Below are positions 53,012 through 61,463 of a stretch of 64,000 nt of DNA, piece after piece (the first letter of the stretch is position 1; every line of letters begins with the position of its first letter). The notes beneath the pieces are model-generated. The model had not been told where the DNA came from. It was given only the letters and a program-made list of their open reading frames with translations, and did no database searches. A program made the position numbers and the translations under genes. Location of the stretch: the NCBI RefSeq assembly GCF_905397285.1, contig NZ_CAJPUX010000001.1:186001-250000 (forward strand), given 5' to 3'. This DNA comes from Cupriavidus plantarum (GTDB lineage: Bacteria; Pseudomonadota; Gammaproteobacteria; Burkholderiales; Burkholderiaceae).

Positions 53012-53719
53012 TCAGACCGACCGCGTCAGCCCGCCATCCACCCGCAGGTTCTGCCCCGTGATATAGGCCGCGCCATCCGACGCGAGGAACGCGATCGTCG
53101 CGGCGATCTCCTCGCTGGTGCCGTAGCGCTTGAGCGGCACGCTGTCGCGGCGCTGCTCGGTCGCGGGCAGGCTGTCGATCCAGCCCGGCAGCACGTTGTT
53201 CATGCGGATGTTGTCCTTCGCATGCGTGTCCACGAAGATTTTCGTGAACGCCGCCAGCCCCGCGCGGAACACCGCCGAGGTCGGGAACATCTCGCTCGGC
53301 TCGAATGCCCATGCCGACGAGATATTGATGATCGTCCCGCCTTGCTGCTGTTTCATGATGGGCGTGACCATCCGCGTGGGCCGGATCACGTTGAGCAGGT
53401 ACGTATCCATGCCCCGATGCCAGTCCTCGTCCGAGATGTCGAGGATCGGACCGCGCGGACCGTGGCCCGCGCTATTGACCAGCACGTCGATGCGTCCCCA
53501 GCGCGCGACCACGGCGTCGACGAGCCGCTGCAGGTCGTCCTTCGACTGGTTCGAGCCCGTCACGCCCAGGCCGCCGAGTTCGGCCGCGAGGGCCTCGCCC
53601 TTGCCCGACGAAGACAGGATGGCGACCTTGTATCCCTCCGCGGCAAGCCGCCGCGCGGCTGCCGCACCCATGCCGCTGCCGCCCGCGGTCACGATCGCTA
53701 CTTTTTCTACCGTGGTCAT
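53012..53719 (-). CDS. Short-chain dehydrogenase/reductase with altered active site
   Basis: 235 aa. The nucleotide-binding TAGGSGMGAAAARRLA and NSAGHG loops are present, as is the catalytic Ser135 in NISSAWAF. The YxxxK pair is replaced by Ser148 and Arg152 (MFPTSAVFRAG). PGWIDSLP and DGGLTRSV close the fold. The usual proton-transfer chemistry may be lost or changed; a binding or unusual reductase role is possible. It shares strand with pth, 31 bases downstream of it. Confidence 0.88.
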   Translation of the reverse strand: MTTVEKVAIVTAGGSGMGAAAARRLAAEGYKVAILSSSGKGEALAAELGGLGVTGSNQSKDDLQRLVDAVVARWGRIDVLVNSAGHGPRGPILDISDEDWHRGMDTYLLNVIRPTRMVTPIMKQQQGGTIINISSAWAFEPSEMFPTSAVFRAGLAAFTKIFVDTHAKDNIRMNNVLPGWIDSLPATEQRRDSVPLKRYGTSEEIAATIAFLASDGAAYITGQNLRVDGGLTRSV

Positions 53720-53750
53720 GCCGTTACCTCGTAAGCGTGAAAGAGTGTCG

Positions 53751-54347
53751 TCATCGTGTGGTGTGCAGCGCCATCATGGCGCGCTCCGCCTCGCCGCGTG
53801 CGAGCATGCCGAGCGGGTCCATGCAGCGATCGATCGCTTCGTCGATCGCCTGCTGTTCCTCCTTGCGCGGGGGCTTGAGCACGAAGTTGACCACGTCCTC
53901 GCGGCCGCCCGCGGCGCCGCCGGGGAGGTTGCGCGGATGGCCGACGCCAAGCCGCAGGCGCCAGTAGTCCTGCGTGGTCAGATGCGCGGCGATGTCCTTG
54001 AGGCCGTTGTGGCCGCCTGAGCCGCCGCCCCGCTTGAGCTTGACCGCGCCGGGCGGCAGGTCCATCTCGTCGTGCGCGACCAGGATCTCGTCCGGCAGGA
54101 TCTTGTAGAAGCGGGCGAGGGAGACCACCGAGAGTCCCGAGCGATTCATGAACGTCGATGGCTTCAGCAGCCAGATGTCCTGGTCCCACAGCCGCGCGCG
54201 GCCGGCCAGGCCGTGGAAGCGGCCTTCCACGCGCAGCGTCGTGCCGCCCATGCGGGCGAGCTGATCGACGAGCCAGAAGCCCGCGTTATGGCGCGTGGCT
54301 TCGTATTCGGCCCCGGGGTTCCCGAGGCCCACGATGAGCTTGATCAT
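53751..54347 (-). CDS. pth: Peptidyl-tRNA hydrolase
   Basis: 198 aa. LIVGLGNPGAEYEATRHNAGFWLVD with the catalytic His, KPSTFMNRSGLSV, LVAHDEMDLPPG, and GGSGGHNGLKDI. It recycles peptidyl-tRNA. Downstream of rplY, as usual, but behind the rplY terminator. Confidence 0.97.
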   Translation of the reverse strand: MIKLIVGLGNPGAEYEATRHNAGFWLVDQLARMGGTTLRVEGRFHGLAGRARLWDQDIWLLKPSTFMNRSGLSVVSLARFYKILPDEILVAHDEMDLPPGAVKLKRGGGSGGHNGLKDIAAHLTTQDYWRLRLGVGHPRNLPGGAAGGREDVVNFVLKPPRKEEQQAIDEAIDRCMDPLGMLARGEAERAMMALHTTR

Positions 54348-54414
54348 GCGATATATCGGTCGTAGTGACGTGCGGCGTGCAGCGTCAAAGGATACGCGAA
54401 GGCGCGTGGCAGGC

Positions 54415-54450
54415 ACGAAAAAAAACCGCCGGCGAACCGGCGGTTTTCTT
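54415..54450 (-). terminator. Intrinsic terminator after rplY
   Basis: AACCGCCGG (54424-54432), CGAA loop, CCGGCGGTT (54437-54445), with an A run left (T run on the minus strand). Confidence 0.88.
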
Positions 54451-54467
54451 CAGTGCGAAGCGCGCGC

Positions 54468-55085
54468 TCAGGCAGCCGGCGTTTCGCCCGCTGCAGCATC
54501 GCCCTCGGCCGCTTCCGACACGCCGCCAGCCGGCAGCGAGATCGTGGCGACAGCCGGGTTTTCGTCGCCGTGGGTGATCACGGTCACGCCCTTCGGCAGC
54601 TTGATGTCCGACAGGTGAACGGTCTGGTTCAGTTCCACGTTGGCCAGGTCCACTTCGATGAACTCGGGCAGGTCGGCCGGCAGGCACGACACTTCCAGGT
54701 CGTTCAGGATGTGGTTGATGATGCCGTGGCCGAGCTTCACGCCAGGAGCGGTTTCCTGGTTCATGAAGTGCAGGGGCACCTTCACGTGGATCTTGTCGGT
54801 GGCCGACACGCGCTGGAAGTCAACGTGCAGCACCAGCGGCTTGAACGGGTGCAGCTGGAACGCGCGCAGCAGGGCCTTTTCGGACTTGCCAGCCACTTCC
54901 AGGTCCAGGATCGACGAGTGGAACGCTTCCTTCTTCAGGGCGTGCCACAGCGCATTGTGATCCAGTTCTACCATCTTCGGTTCGGCGGCGCCGCCGTAGA
55001 TGATGCCGGGGGTCTTGCCGGCGTTGCGCAGGCGGCGGCTCGCACCCGTTCCCTGTACGCTACGCTCGAAAGCGATAACTTTCAT
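54468..55085 (-). CDS. rplY: 50S ribosomal protein L25 (general stress protein Ctc)
   Basis: 205 aa, the long Ctc form. N-terminal L25 domain ([27 protein letters not shown]) binds 5S rRNA; the C-terminal TL5 domain includes [20 protein letters not shown] and [18 protein letters not shown]. The Ala/Gly/Glu tail is variable. GGAG lies before ATG 55085. Two strong hairpins occupy its leader. Confidence 0.96.
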   Translation of the reverse strand: MKVIAFERSVQGTGASRRLRNAGKTPGIIYGGAAEPKMVELDHNALWHALKKEAFHSSILDLEVAGKSEKALLRAFQLHPFKPLVLHVDFQRVSATDKIHVKVPLHFMNQETAPGVKLGHGIINHILNDLEVSCLPADLPEFIEVDLANVELNQTVHLSDIKLPKGVTVITHGDENPAVATISLPAGGVSEAAEGDAAAGETPAA

Positions 55086-55105
55086 TTCCAACTCCAAGTG
55101 TGAAT

Positions 55106-55167
55106 AAGGCTGTCCGCGACCAGACAGCCTTGGTAAGCACATTGGGGATCGATGTCGATCCCCAATG
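55106..55167 (-). other. Two strong hairpins in the rplY leader
   Basis: Minus strand: first CATTGGGGATCGA / TCGATCCCCAATG with a 2-base centre (55140-55167, 13-bp arms), then AAGGCTGTC / GACAGCCTT with an 8-base loop (55106-55131), the latter 20 bases before the rplY ATG. They could be an r-protein-type autoregulatory leader or an attenuator; the second lacks a full T run. Confidence 0.7.
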
Positions 55168-55224
55168 CATAAAAACTAGGCAAAACTAGCGAAGCCCGTG
55201 ATTCTACCAGTAATCAGGCAGCGA

Positions 55225-56178
55225 TCACGAGTCGGCGAAAAGCGACATGATCGAGTCGCCCTTGATGATCCGGGTGAACGTCTCGGCCAGCAGCGGGGCG
55301 GTCGAGAGCTGGCGGATCTTGCCGGAGCTCAGCGCTTCGTCGCTGAGGGGGATCGTGTCGCAGACCACCACTTCGTCGAGTTCCGACGCGGCGATGCGGG
55401 CTGCGGCGCCGCCCGACAGCACGGGGTGCGTACAGTACGCGAACACCTTCTGGGCGCCGCGCTCCTTTAGCACCTGAGCAGCCTTGCACAGCGTGCCGCC
55501 GGTGTCGATCATGTCGTCCATGATCACGCAGTTGCGGCCATCGACTTCACCGATGATGTTCATCACCTCGGCCACGTTGGCCTTGGGACGACGCTTGTCG
55601 ATGATCGCGAGATCGCAGTTCAGTTGCTTGGCCAGCGCGCGCGCGCGGACCACGCCGCCGACGTCCGGCGAGACCACGAGCAGATCGCCGTAGTTCTTCT
55701 CGCGCAGATCGCCCAGCAGCACCGGCGATGCGTAGATGTTGTCAACGGGGATGTCGAAGAAGCCCTGGATCTGGTCGGCGTGCAGGTCCATCGTCAGCAC
55801 GCGTTCGACACCGGCAACCTCGAGCATGTTGGCCACGACCTTGGCCGAGATGGCGACACGCGCGGAACGCGGACGGCGATCCTGGCGCGCATAGCCGAAG
55901 TAGGGCATTGCGGCGGTGATGCTGCGTGCCGAGGCGCGCTTCAGCGCGTCGACCATCACCATCAGTTCCATCAGGTTGTCGTTGGTCGGCGCGCAGGTGG
56001 ACTGCAGCACGATGACGTGCTTGCCGCGAACGTTTTCCTGGATCTCGACCTGGACTTCGCCGTCGGAGAAACGGCCCACCAGCGCCTTCCCGAGCGGAAT
56101 GCCGAGGTGCTGTACGACAGCCTCCGCGAGTTTGGGGTTGGCATTGCCGGTAAATACCATCAAGCCTTCGCTGCTCAT
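55225..56178 (-). CDS. prs: Ribose-phosphate pyrophosphokinase
   Basis: 317 aa. [45 protein letters not shown], the ATP-binding [10 protein letters not shown], the catalytic flexible-loop [10 protein letters not shown] and the PRPP motif [13 protein letters not shown]. It makes PRPP for nucleotides, His and Trp. Preceded by the tRNA-Gln gene and followed by rplY. Confidence 0.97.
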   Translation of the reverse strand: MSSEGLMVFTGNANPKLAEAVVQHLGIPLGKALVGRFSDGEVQVEIQENVRGKHVIVLQSTCAPTNDNLMELMVMVDALKRASARSITAAMPYFGYARQDRRPRSARVAISAKVVANMLEVAGVERVLTMDLHADQIQGFFDIPVDNIYASPVLLGDLREKNYGDLLVVSPDVGGVVRARALAKQLNCDLAIIDKRRPKANVAEVMNIIGEVDGRNCVIMDDMIDTGGTLCKAAQVLKERGAQKVFAYCTHPVLSGGAAARIAASELDEVVVCDTIPLSDEALSSGKIRQLSTAPLLAETFTRIIKGDSIMSLFADS

Positions 56179-56281
56179 TCGGGGCACCTGTCTTGCTGCT
56201 GGGGGAGTTGTTGCTGCCGGCCGCCGGGGGCGGCGGCTACGTCAGCTGACTTGCGGTCCATGGGGACACTATAGGAAGTAA

Positions 56282-56358
56282 TGGCAGGGGAAGAAGGATT
56301 CGAACCTTCGAATGCCGGAATCAAAATCCGGTGCCTTGACCAACTTGGCGACTCCCCT
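56282..56358 (-). tRNA. tRNA-Gln (anticodon TTG)
   Basis: 77 nt with encoded CCA end. Acceptor stem AGGGGAG/TTCCCCT, D-arm GCC...GGC region, anticodon arm CCGGA-TTTTGAT-TCCGG with anticodon TTG, and T-arm GAAGG-TTCGAAT-CCTTC. It lies between ispE and prs, the conserved lolB-ispE-tRNA-prs order. Confidence 0.96.
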
Positions 56359-56430
56359 ACACAACCTTTATCACTCGTCGTCACACCAGAACCGCTAACG
56401 CGGTACGACATGACGCCGAACGAAAACTTG

Positions 56431-57324
56431 CTATGCGAAAGCTGCGAGCGGATGTTGCGACAAACTCTTCGCACATCTGCCATCCCATTCGGATGGCAAC
56501 CGATCCAGCACCTGCTGCGCTGTTTGCGCATCGTCGAAACGGGCAAACACGCAGGCTCCGGATCCGGTCATCCTCGCATGCGGACTGTATTGTCTCAGCC
56601 ATGCAAGGGCTCGGGCAACCTCGCCGAACTTCGCTGTTGCCACCGCTTCCAGATCGTTGCGACCGAAAGCGAACTTGTTTGTGCGAGCAGCGAAGTCCGC
56701 AATTATGGAGATGGGTGTATCCCTTGTCAAGCGTTCATCCGAAAAAATTGCAGCAGTCGGAACATGCTCGCGCGGATGCACGACGACGAACCAGCTCTCG
56801 GGCAGATCGACCGCGGTCAGTTCCTCGCCGATGCCCTCCGCGAACGCGTTCTGGCCGTACACGAACACGGGTACGTCGGCGCCGAGCGCCACGCCGATTT
56901 CCATCAAACGCTGTCGCGAAAGTCCCAGTCCCCAGAGACGGTTGAGGGCGAGCAGGGTGGTCGCCGCATCGGACGAGCCGCCACCGATGCCGCCGCCCAT
57001 CGGCAGATGCTTGTCGACGGCGATGTCGACGCCGAATGTCGTGCCGGTGGCGGCCTGGAGCGCGCGCGCCGCGCGCACGACGAGGTCTGTGTCGGCGGGC
57101 ACGCCCGCGATCTCCGTCGTGCGCGCGACGATGCCGTCCTCGCGCCGGTGGAAATGCAGCATGTCGTTCCAGTCGATGAGCTGGAAGACCGTTTGCAGCA
57201 GATGGTAGCCGTCGGGGCGGCGGCCGGTCACGTGCAGGAACAGGTTGAGCTTGGCCGGTGCCGCGCAGTCGCGCAGGTCCGGCGGCGGCAGCGTTGCCGC
57301 CGAAGGGAGGTGAGTCACGGTCAT
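56431..57324 (-). CDS. ispE: 4-diphosphocytidyl-2-C-methyl-D-erythritol kinase
   Basis: 297 aa, GHMP kinase. [35 protein letters not shown] loop [22 protein letters not shown], and C-terminal [13 protein letters not shown]. Fourth step of the MEP isoprenoid pathway. The last third is noticeably less GC-rich than neighbours, but the domain is intact. Confidence 0.96.
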   Translation of the reverse strand: MTVTHLPSAATLPPPDLRDCAAPAKLNLFLHVTGRRPDGYHLLQTVFQLIDWNDMLHFHRREDGIVARTTEIAGVPADTDLVVRAARALQAATGTTFGVDIAVDKHLPMGGGIGGGSSDAATTLLALNRLWGLGLSRQRLMEIGVALGADVPVFVYGQNAFAEGIGEELTAVDLPESWFVVVHPREHVPTAAIFSDERLTRDTPISIIADFAARTNKFAFGRNDLEAVATAKFGEVARALAWLRQYSPHARMTGSGACVFARFDDAQTAQQVLDRLPSEWDGRCAKSLSQHPLAAFA

Positions 57325-57341
57325 GCGGTGAGAGCAGGAAT

Positions 57342-57953
57342 TTATTGCGCGGCCGGATCGATGACGAGGCGCACGGTCAGCGGCGAGTCGCCGGTGTCGC
57401 GCGCGAGGTCGATGCGGCGCGGCCGCGCGGTGGTCACCGCGGCGCCTTCGGGCGGCTCCTGCCAGTCGACGTAGCGCACGGTCCAGCCGCTCTGCGTCAG
57501 CGTGTCCAGGCGGCCCTTGGTATCGCGCGTGGCATTGGCGGACGCGCCCGCGGCGGGGCGGCCGTGGATCCAGTCGCGCAGGCCGGATACCGGCAGCGCG
57601 AAGCCGAGCGACTGCTCCATCAGGCTATCGACTTCGGGCGCGTTGCGCGGCGCCTCGTTGGGCAGGTCGAGCGTCGCGCCCGACGGCGTCGACGTGATCA
57701 CGGCCAGCGTCTGGCCCAGCGGCGAGACGAGGTCGAGCCGCACGTTGCGGCCCTGTTCCTGCCAGCGGAAGCTGCCCTGCACGCCTTCGTTGCGGCCATA
57801 GCGCACGTAGTTCGCGGCAAAGCGGCCGGAGTAGTTCTCGGTGCGCGCGATCTCGCCAGCGTCGAAGTTGCGGGTGGGGGTCACGCTCGCGCAGCCGGCG
57901 AGCCAGATCGGGGCGGCCACGCATAGCATGGCCAGACGGCGGGAACTGGGCAT
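57342..57953 (-). CDS. lolB: Outer-membrane lipoprotein LolB
   Basis: 203 aa. Lipobox IWLAGCAS, followed by [45 protein letters not shown], the LolB pattern, and [18 protein letters not shown]. It receives lipoproteins from LolA and inserts them in the outer membrane. Its ATG follows the stop of the TPR gene directly (TAAATG), so the two are translationally coupled. Confidence 0.93.
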   Translation of the reverse strand: MPSSRRLAMLCVAAPIWLAGCASVTPTRNFDAGEIARTENYSGRFAANYVRYGRNEGVQGSFRWQEQGRNVRLDLVSPLGQTLAVITSTPSGATLDLPNEAPRNAPEVDSLMEQSLGFALPVSGLRDWIHGRPAAGASANATRDTKGRLDTLTQSGWTVRYVDWQEPPEGAAVTTARPRRIDLARDTGDSPLTVRLVIDPAAQ

Positions 57954-59951
57954 TTACTTGGATAACAGCAGGTTCTGGTTGTAGCGGCGCAGCGTGTCGA
58001 TCAGCGTCTGGTTTTCGGGCTCGATCTTGGCGGCCTCGTTCCAGGTCTTGCGCGCTTCGTCCTGCTGGCCGAGCTGCCACAGCACCTCGCCGAGATGCGC
58101 GCCGATTTCCGCTTCCGGCGCCTTTGCATACGCGTTGCGCAGCAGGTCCGCGGCGGGCTGGAGTTCGCCCTGGCGGTACTTGACCCAGCCGAGGCTGTCC
58201 ATGATGTACGGATCGTCGGGGCCGAGTTCGGACGCACGCTCGAGCAGCTTGCGTGCTTCGGGCAGGCGCTCGTTGCGGTCGGCCAGCGAATAGCCGAGCG
58301 CGTTGTAGCCCTGCTTCTGGTCCGGCTGCATCGAGATGACCTTGCGCAGTCCGCGCTCCATGCTGTCGTAGCGCTTCTCGCGCTCGTCGAGCATGGCCAG
58401 CTCATAGAGCCAGTCCGCGTTGTCGGGTTCCGCCTTCACGCGTTCGTCGAGCACCTTGCGCGCGCGGTCGTAGGCCTTGCTGTCGATCAGCATCGACACT
58501 TCGGCCTGGCGGATCGCGCCCATGCGTTGCGCGCGCTGCGCGGGATCGGGAATGTCCTCGGACTCCGCCATCATCTCGCCGAACACGGCCTGCGCGTCGT
58601 CGAGCTTGCCCAGGCGGCCGAGCAACTGGGCGCGCTTGGCCTGCGCGGCGGGCGCGAGGCGGCCGTCGTCGATGCGGTCGAGCCACTGGATCGCGCCGTT
58701 GTAATCCTTCTTTTCCTCGGCGATCTGCGCGAGGTACTGGAACGCGACGTCGGGATTCGCGGCCGGCGACTTCTCGGCCATCTGCAGGTATTCCTTCAGA
58801 TAGCGTTCGGCGTCGTCATAGCTGCGCGATTGCAGGCTCGTCAGGCCGAGGGCCAGCGGCACGCGGGGATCGTCCGGCGCGACCTTGCGCAGCGCCTGGA
58901 ACTGATCGCGCGCGGCGGCCATGTCGTTTTTCGCGAGGTACAACCGCGCGAGCATGATATGCCCGTTGACCGACGACGGCGACTTGGCGAGGAATTTTTT
59001 GAGTCCCGCGATGGCCTCGTCGGGCGACTGCTCGGCACGCATTTCCGCGACCGCCAGCGCCGCGGCTTCGAAGTCCGGCTTCAGGCGAAGCGTCTCGTCG
59101 AGTTCCTTCAGCGCCCCGGCCGAATCGCCGGCCGCCTCCTTGGCGCGCGCGAGCGCGAAATGCGTCTCGGGCAGCTTCATGTCATTGGCGGCGAGCCGCT
59201 GCAGCACCGCCACCGCGCCCGCGGGATCGCTGGTCCGTGATAACTGCTGCTGCAATTGGAGGATCGCGTCCGCGCGATGCGCGGCGGGCGCGGCCGCAAG
59301 CTGCTGCGCGAGCAGCGGCTCGGCTTCGTCCCAGCGGCCGTTGAGCACCAGCAGTGTCGACAGCACCTGGCGCGCCGCGGCGGACTTTGGCGCGAGTTCG
59401 ACCCACAGCCGCGCGCCGTCGAGCGCCTGCTGCGAGATGCGAGCGTTGAACGCGATCTCCGTCGCGCGCTGCGCCAGTCGCGGATCGCGCGTCGAACGCG
59501 CGAGGTCGAGGTAAGTGCGATAGGCGGTGCCGACGAGTCCGCGCTGCAGCGAGATTTCCGCCGCGAGCACGCGGTACATGATGTCCGGCGTCAGCCTGAC
59601 GTCGGGCAGCGGCGTGCGCGGGGCGCGCGATGCCGGTGCGGCGGACGACAGCGCGGGTTCGGAGGCGTCGTCATCGGTCTGGGCGAGCAGGCTGGGGAAT
59701 GACTCCGCGGAGCCCGCGGGTGCCAGCGTGGATGCGGCCGGCGACGGCGGCGCCGCAAAGGCCGGCATCGGCACGCTCAGCGCCGCGAGCGACCCCACCG
59801 CCAGAAGCGCGGCGGCGGCCAGTGCACGCGCGTGGCGACGCAGATCGGGCGTCTGGGCGGCTGCGCGGGCAATGCCTGGGATGCGACGGACGGGCGAACG
59901 CGGCTCGCCGATGTTGGCGGTGGTGATCATCGGGATGAATTCCGGGCGCAT
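57954..59951 (-). CDS. Large tetratricopeptide-repeat protein
   Basis: 665 aa. A hydrophobic N-terminal segment (ALAAAALLAVGSLAALSVPMPAFA) suggests export or anchoring; then about 14 TPR-like helices pairs through the rest (for example ARLYLAKNDMAAARDQFQALRKVAPDDPR and KVISMQPDQKQGYNALGYSLADRNERLPEARKLLERASELGPDDPYIMDSLGWVKYRQGE). TPR proteins scaffold complexes; fixed linkage to lolB across beta-proteobacteria hints at an outer-membrane assembly role, which is inference. The start is 59951 (AAGG close by) or 59930. Confidence 0.88.
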   Translation of the reverse strand: MRPEFIPMITTANIGEPRSPVRRIPGIARAAAQTPDLRRHARALAAAALLAVGSLAALSVPMPAFAAPPSPAASTLAPAGSAESFPSLLAQTDDDASEPALSSAAPASRAPRTPLPDVRLTPDIMYRVLAAEISLQRGLVGTAYRTYLDLARSTRDPRLAQRATEIAFNARISQQALDGARLWVELAPKSAAARQVLSTLLVLNGRWDEAEPLLAQQLAAAPAAHRADAILQLQQQLSRTSDPAGAVAVLQRLAANDMKLPETHFALARAKEAAGDSAGALKELDETLRLKPDFEAAALAVAEMRAEQSPDEAIAGLKKFLAKSPSSVNGHIMLARLYLAKNDMAAARDQFQALRKVAPDDPRVPLALGLTSLQSRSYDDAERYLKEYLQMAEKSPAANPDVAFQYLAQIAEEKKDYNGAIQWLDRIDDGRLAPAAQAKRAQLLGRLGKLDDAQAVFGEMMAESEDIPDPAQRAQRMGAIRQAEVSMLIDSKAYDRARKVLDERVKAEPDNADWLYELAMLDEREKRYDSMERGLRKVISMQPDQKQGYNALGYSLADRNERLPEARKLLERASELGPDDPYIMDSLGWVKYRQGELQPAADLLRNAYAKAPEAEIGAHLGEVLWQLGQQDEARKTWNEAAKIEPENQTLIDTLRRYNQNLLLSK

Positions 59952-60032
59952 GGCCTTTTGGGGACGAACGGGACAAATCGGCGAACGGGACAATCTACGC
60001 TCCGGCGCACGCGGCGTCAGGAATGAATGAAA

Positions 60033-60059
60033 GGCATTGTAGCCTGCCGCTACAATGCC
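60033..60059. promoter_or_regulatory. Symmetric divergent promoter between the TPR gene and mutM
   Basis: GGCATTGTAGC-N5-GCTACAATGCC is a perfect 11-bp inverted repeat that places a TACAAT -10 on each strand (60051-60056 plus; 60036-60041 minus). One protein bound here would affect both directions. Confidence 0.5.
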
Positions 60060-60197
60060 CTGCTTGCCAGCGGTGCCGCGTTGCGTCTGACAGCACGCAC
60101 AAACGGAAACCGGGGGGCCTGCGATTTGGAGCGTCGCAGCGGCCAAGAGGTTCTGTACCAGTTTTCACGACAAAAAGTTTTCCATAGGTTGCCCGCA

Positions 60198-61112
60198 ATG
60201 CCCGAGTTACCGGAAGTCGAAGTCACGCGCCGTGGATTGCTGCCGCATGTGGTCGGGCGGCGCATCGTCGAGGTGACCGTGCGCCATCGCGGCTTGCGCT
60301 GGCCCGTGGACCCGGAGCTGGAGGCGCTGCTGACCGGGCGCGTGATCGCGCGCATCGAGCGCCGCGGCAAGTACCTGCTGCTCGAATGTTTGCCCGCGCA
60401 GGGCTCGGGCGCGGAGCCCGGCTGGCTGCTGGTTCACCTTGGCATGACGGGCACGCTGCGCGTCTGGCCCGAGGCGCCCGCGCCCGGCCCGCATGACCAT
60501 CTCGATCTCGTGCTCGCCGGTATGTCCGGGTCGGCCTCGCCGGCGGGCTCACCAGCAAGTTCCCCAGCAGGTTCGCCAGATGGCGGACACATCGTCCTGC
60601 GCTTCCGCGACCCGCGCCGCTTCGGTGCGATCCTGTGGAGTCCGCTGCCCGAGTCCGAACTCCCGAGCCATCCGCTGCTCGCCAACCTCGGCGTGGAACC
60701 ATTCGATGCGCGCTTCGACGGCGGCTGGTTCCACCGCCATACGCGCGGCCGCTCCGCCGCCATCAAGACCGTGCTGCTGGCGGGCGACATCGTGGTCGGC
60801 GTCGGCAACATCTATGCATCCGAAAGCCTGTTCCGTGCCGGCATTCGCCCGACCACGCCAGCCGGCCGCATCAGCCGCGAACGCTATGACAGGCTGGCGG
60901 CCGCCGTGCGCGAGACGCTGGCCGAAGCCATTGCGCGCGGTGGCAGCACACTGCGCGATTTTGTCGGCAGCGACGGCAATACCGGATATTTCCAGCTCGA
61001 CTGCCTCGTCTACGACCGCACCGGCGAGCCATGCCGCGTATGCGGCACGCCGATCCGCCAGATCGTCCAGGGCCAGCGCTCGACCTTCTATTGCCCTCAC
61101 TGCCAACGGTAA
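60198..61112 (+). CDS. mutM: Formamidopyrimidine-DNA glycosylase MutM (Fpg)
   Basis: 304 aa. N-terminal catalytic [14 protein letters not shown] (Pro1, Glu2), Lys in RRGKYLLLE, helix-two-turn-helix [20 protein letters not shown], and the C-terminal zinc finger CRVCGTPI...[10 protein letters not shown] Ser/Ala/Gly/Pro repeat insert (about residues 109-132) is absent in E. coli. It removes 8-oxoguanine; mutY of the same repair route lies 2.4 kb downstream. Confidence 0.96.
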   Translation: MPELPEVEVTRRGLLPHVVGRRIVEVTVRHRGLRWPVDPELEALLTGRVIARIERRGKYLLLECLPAQGSGAEPGWLLVHLGMTGTLRVWPEAPAPGPHDHLDLVLAGMSGSASPAGSPASSPAGSPDGGHIVLRFRDPRRFGAILWSPLPESELPSHPLLANLGVEPFDARFDGGWFHRHTRGRSAAIKTVLLAGDIVVGVGNIYASESLFRAGIRPTTPAGRISRERYDRLAAAVRETLAEAIARGGSTLRDFVGSDGNTGYFQLDCLVYDRTGEPCRVCGTPIRQIVQGQRSTFYCPHCQR

Positions 61113-61463
61113 CGGAGAGCGGTAACGGAAAGGCGTCCGGATTGTTGCGATTCCCTCGCGTTTCACGGCGCGAAAAGGGGCGCGGGGCGGGCCGTCGAAC
61201 GCCGCCGATGGGTCGGCGCAACACTCGCGCATTTTGAATGCCGCCGAGGGGCGCGAATTCCACAAAATCGCCCCGGAAACCTGTATCGTGTGCCCAGATA
61301 TAAAAAGTTACAAAAAAGCGCCGGATACGCCAAAACGGAGCGTCCGGCGCGAGAGGCGCCTGCCTCGGGTCCGAAGGGTCAACGGGCCACCCGAAGTCGG
61401 CGTCGTTTGTGCGCGCAGTGCCATAACACCGAGTCCAAAACAGCAAACGCAGCCGAACACTCC
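61113..61463. other. 351-bp gap between mutM and the dynamin-like gene
   Basis: No gene found. It holds a minus-strand terminator (61312-61350) and a TATAAA -10-like site near 61299 on the plus strand. Confidence 0.6.
61312..61350 (-). terminator. Minus-strand terminator upstream of the dynamin-like gene
   Basis: GCGCCGGA(TA)CGC (61318-61330) pairs with GCGTCCGGCGC (61340-61350), a two-base bulge apart; on the minus strand TTTTTT follows. No minus-strand gene ends here, so it would stop an antisense or small RNA. Confidence 0.6.
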
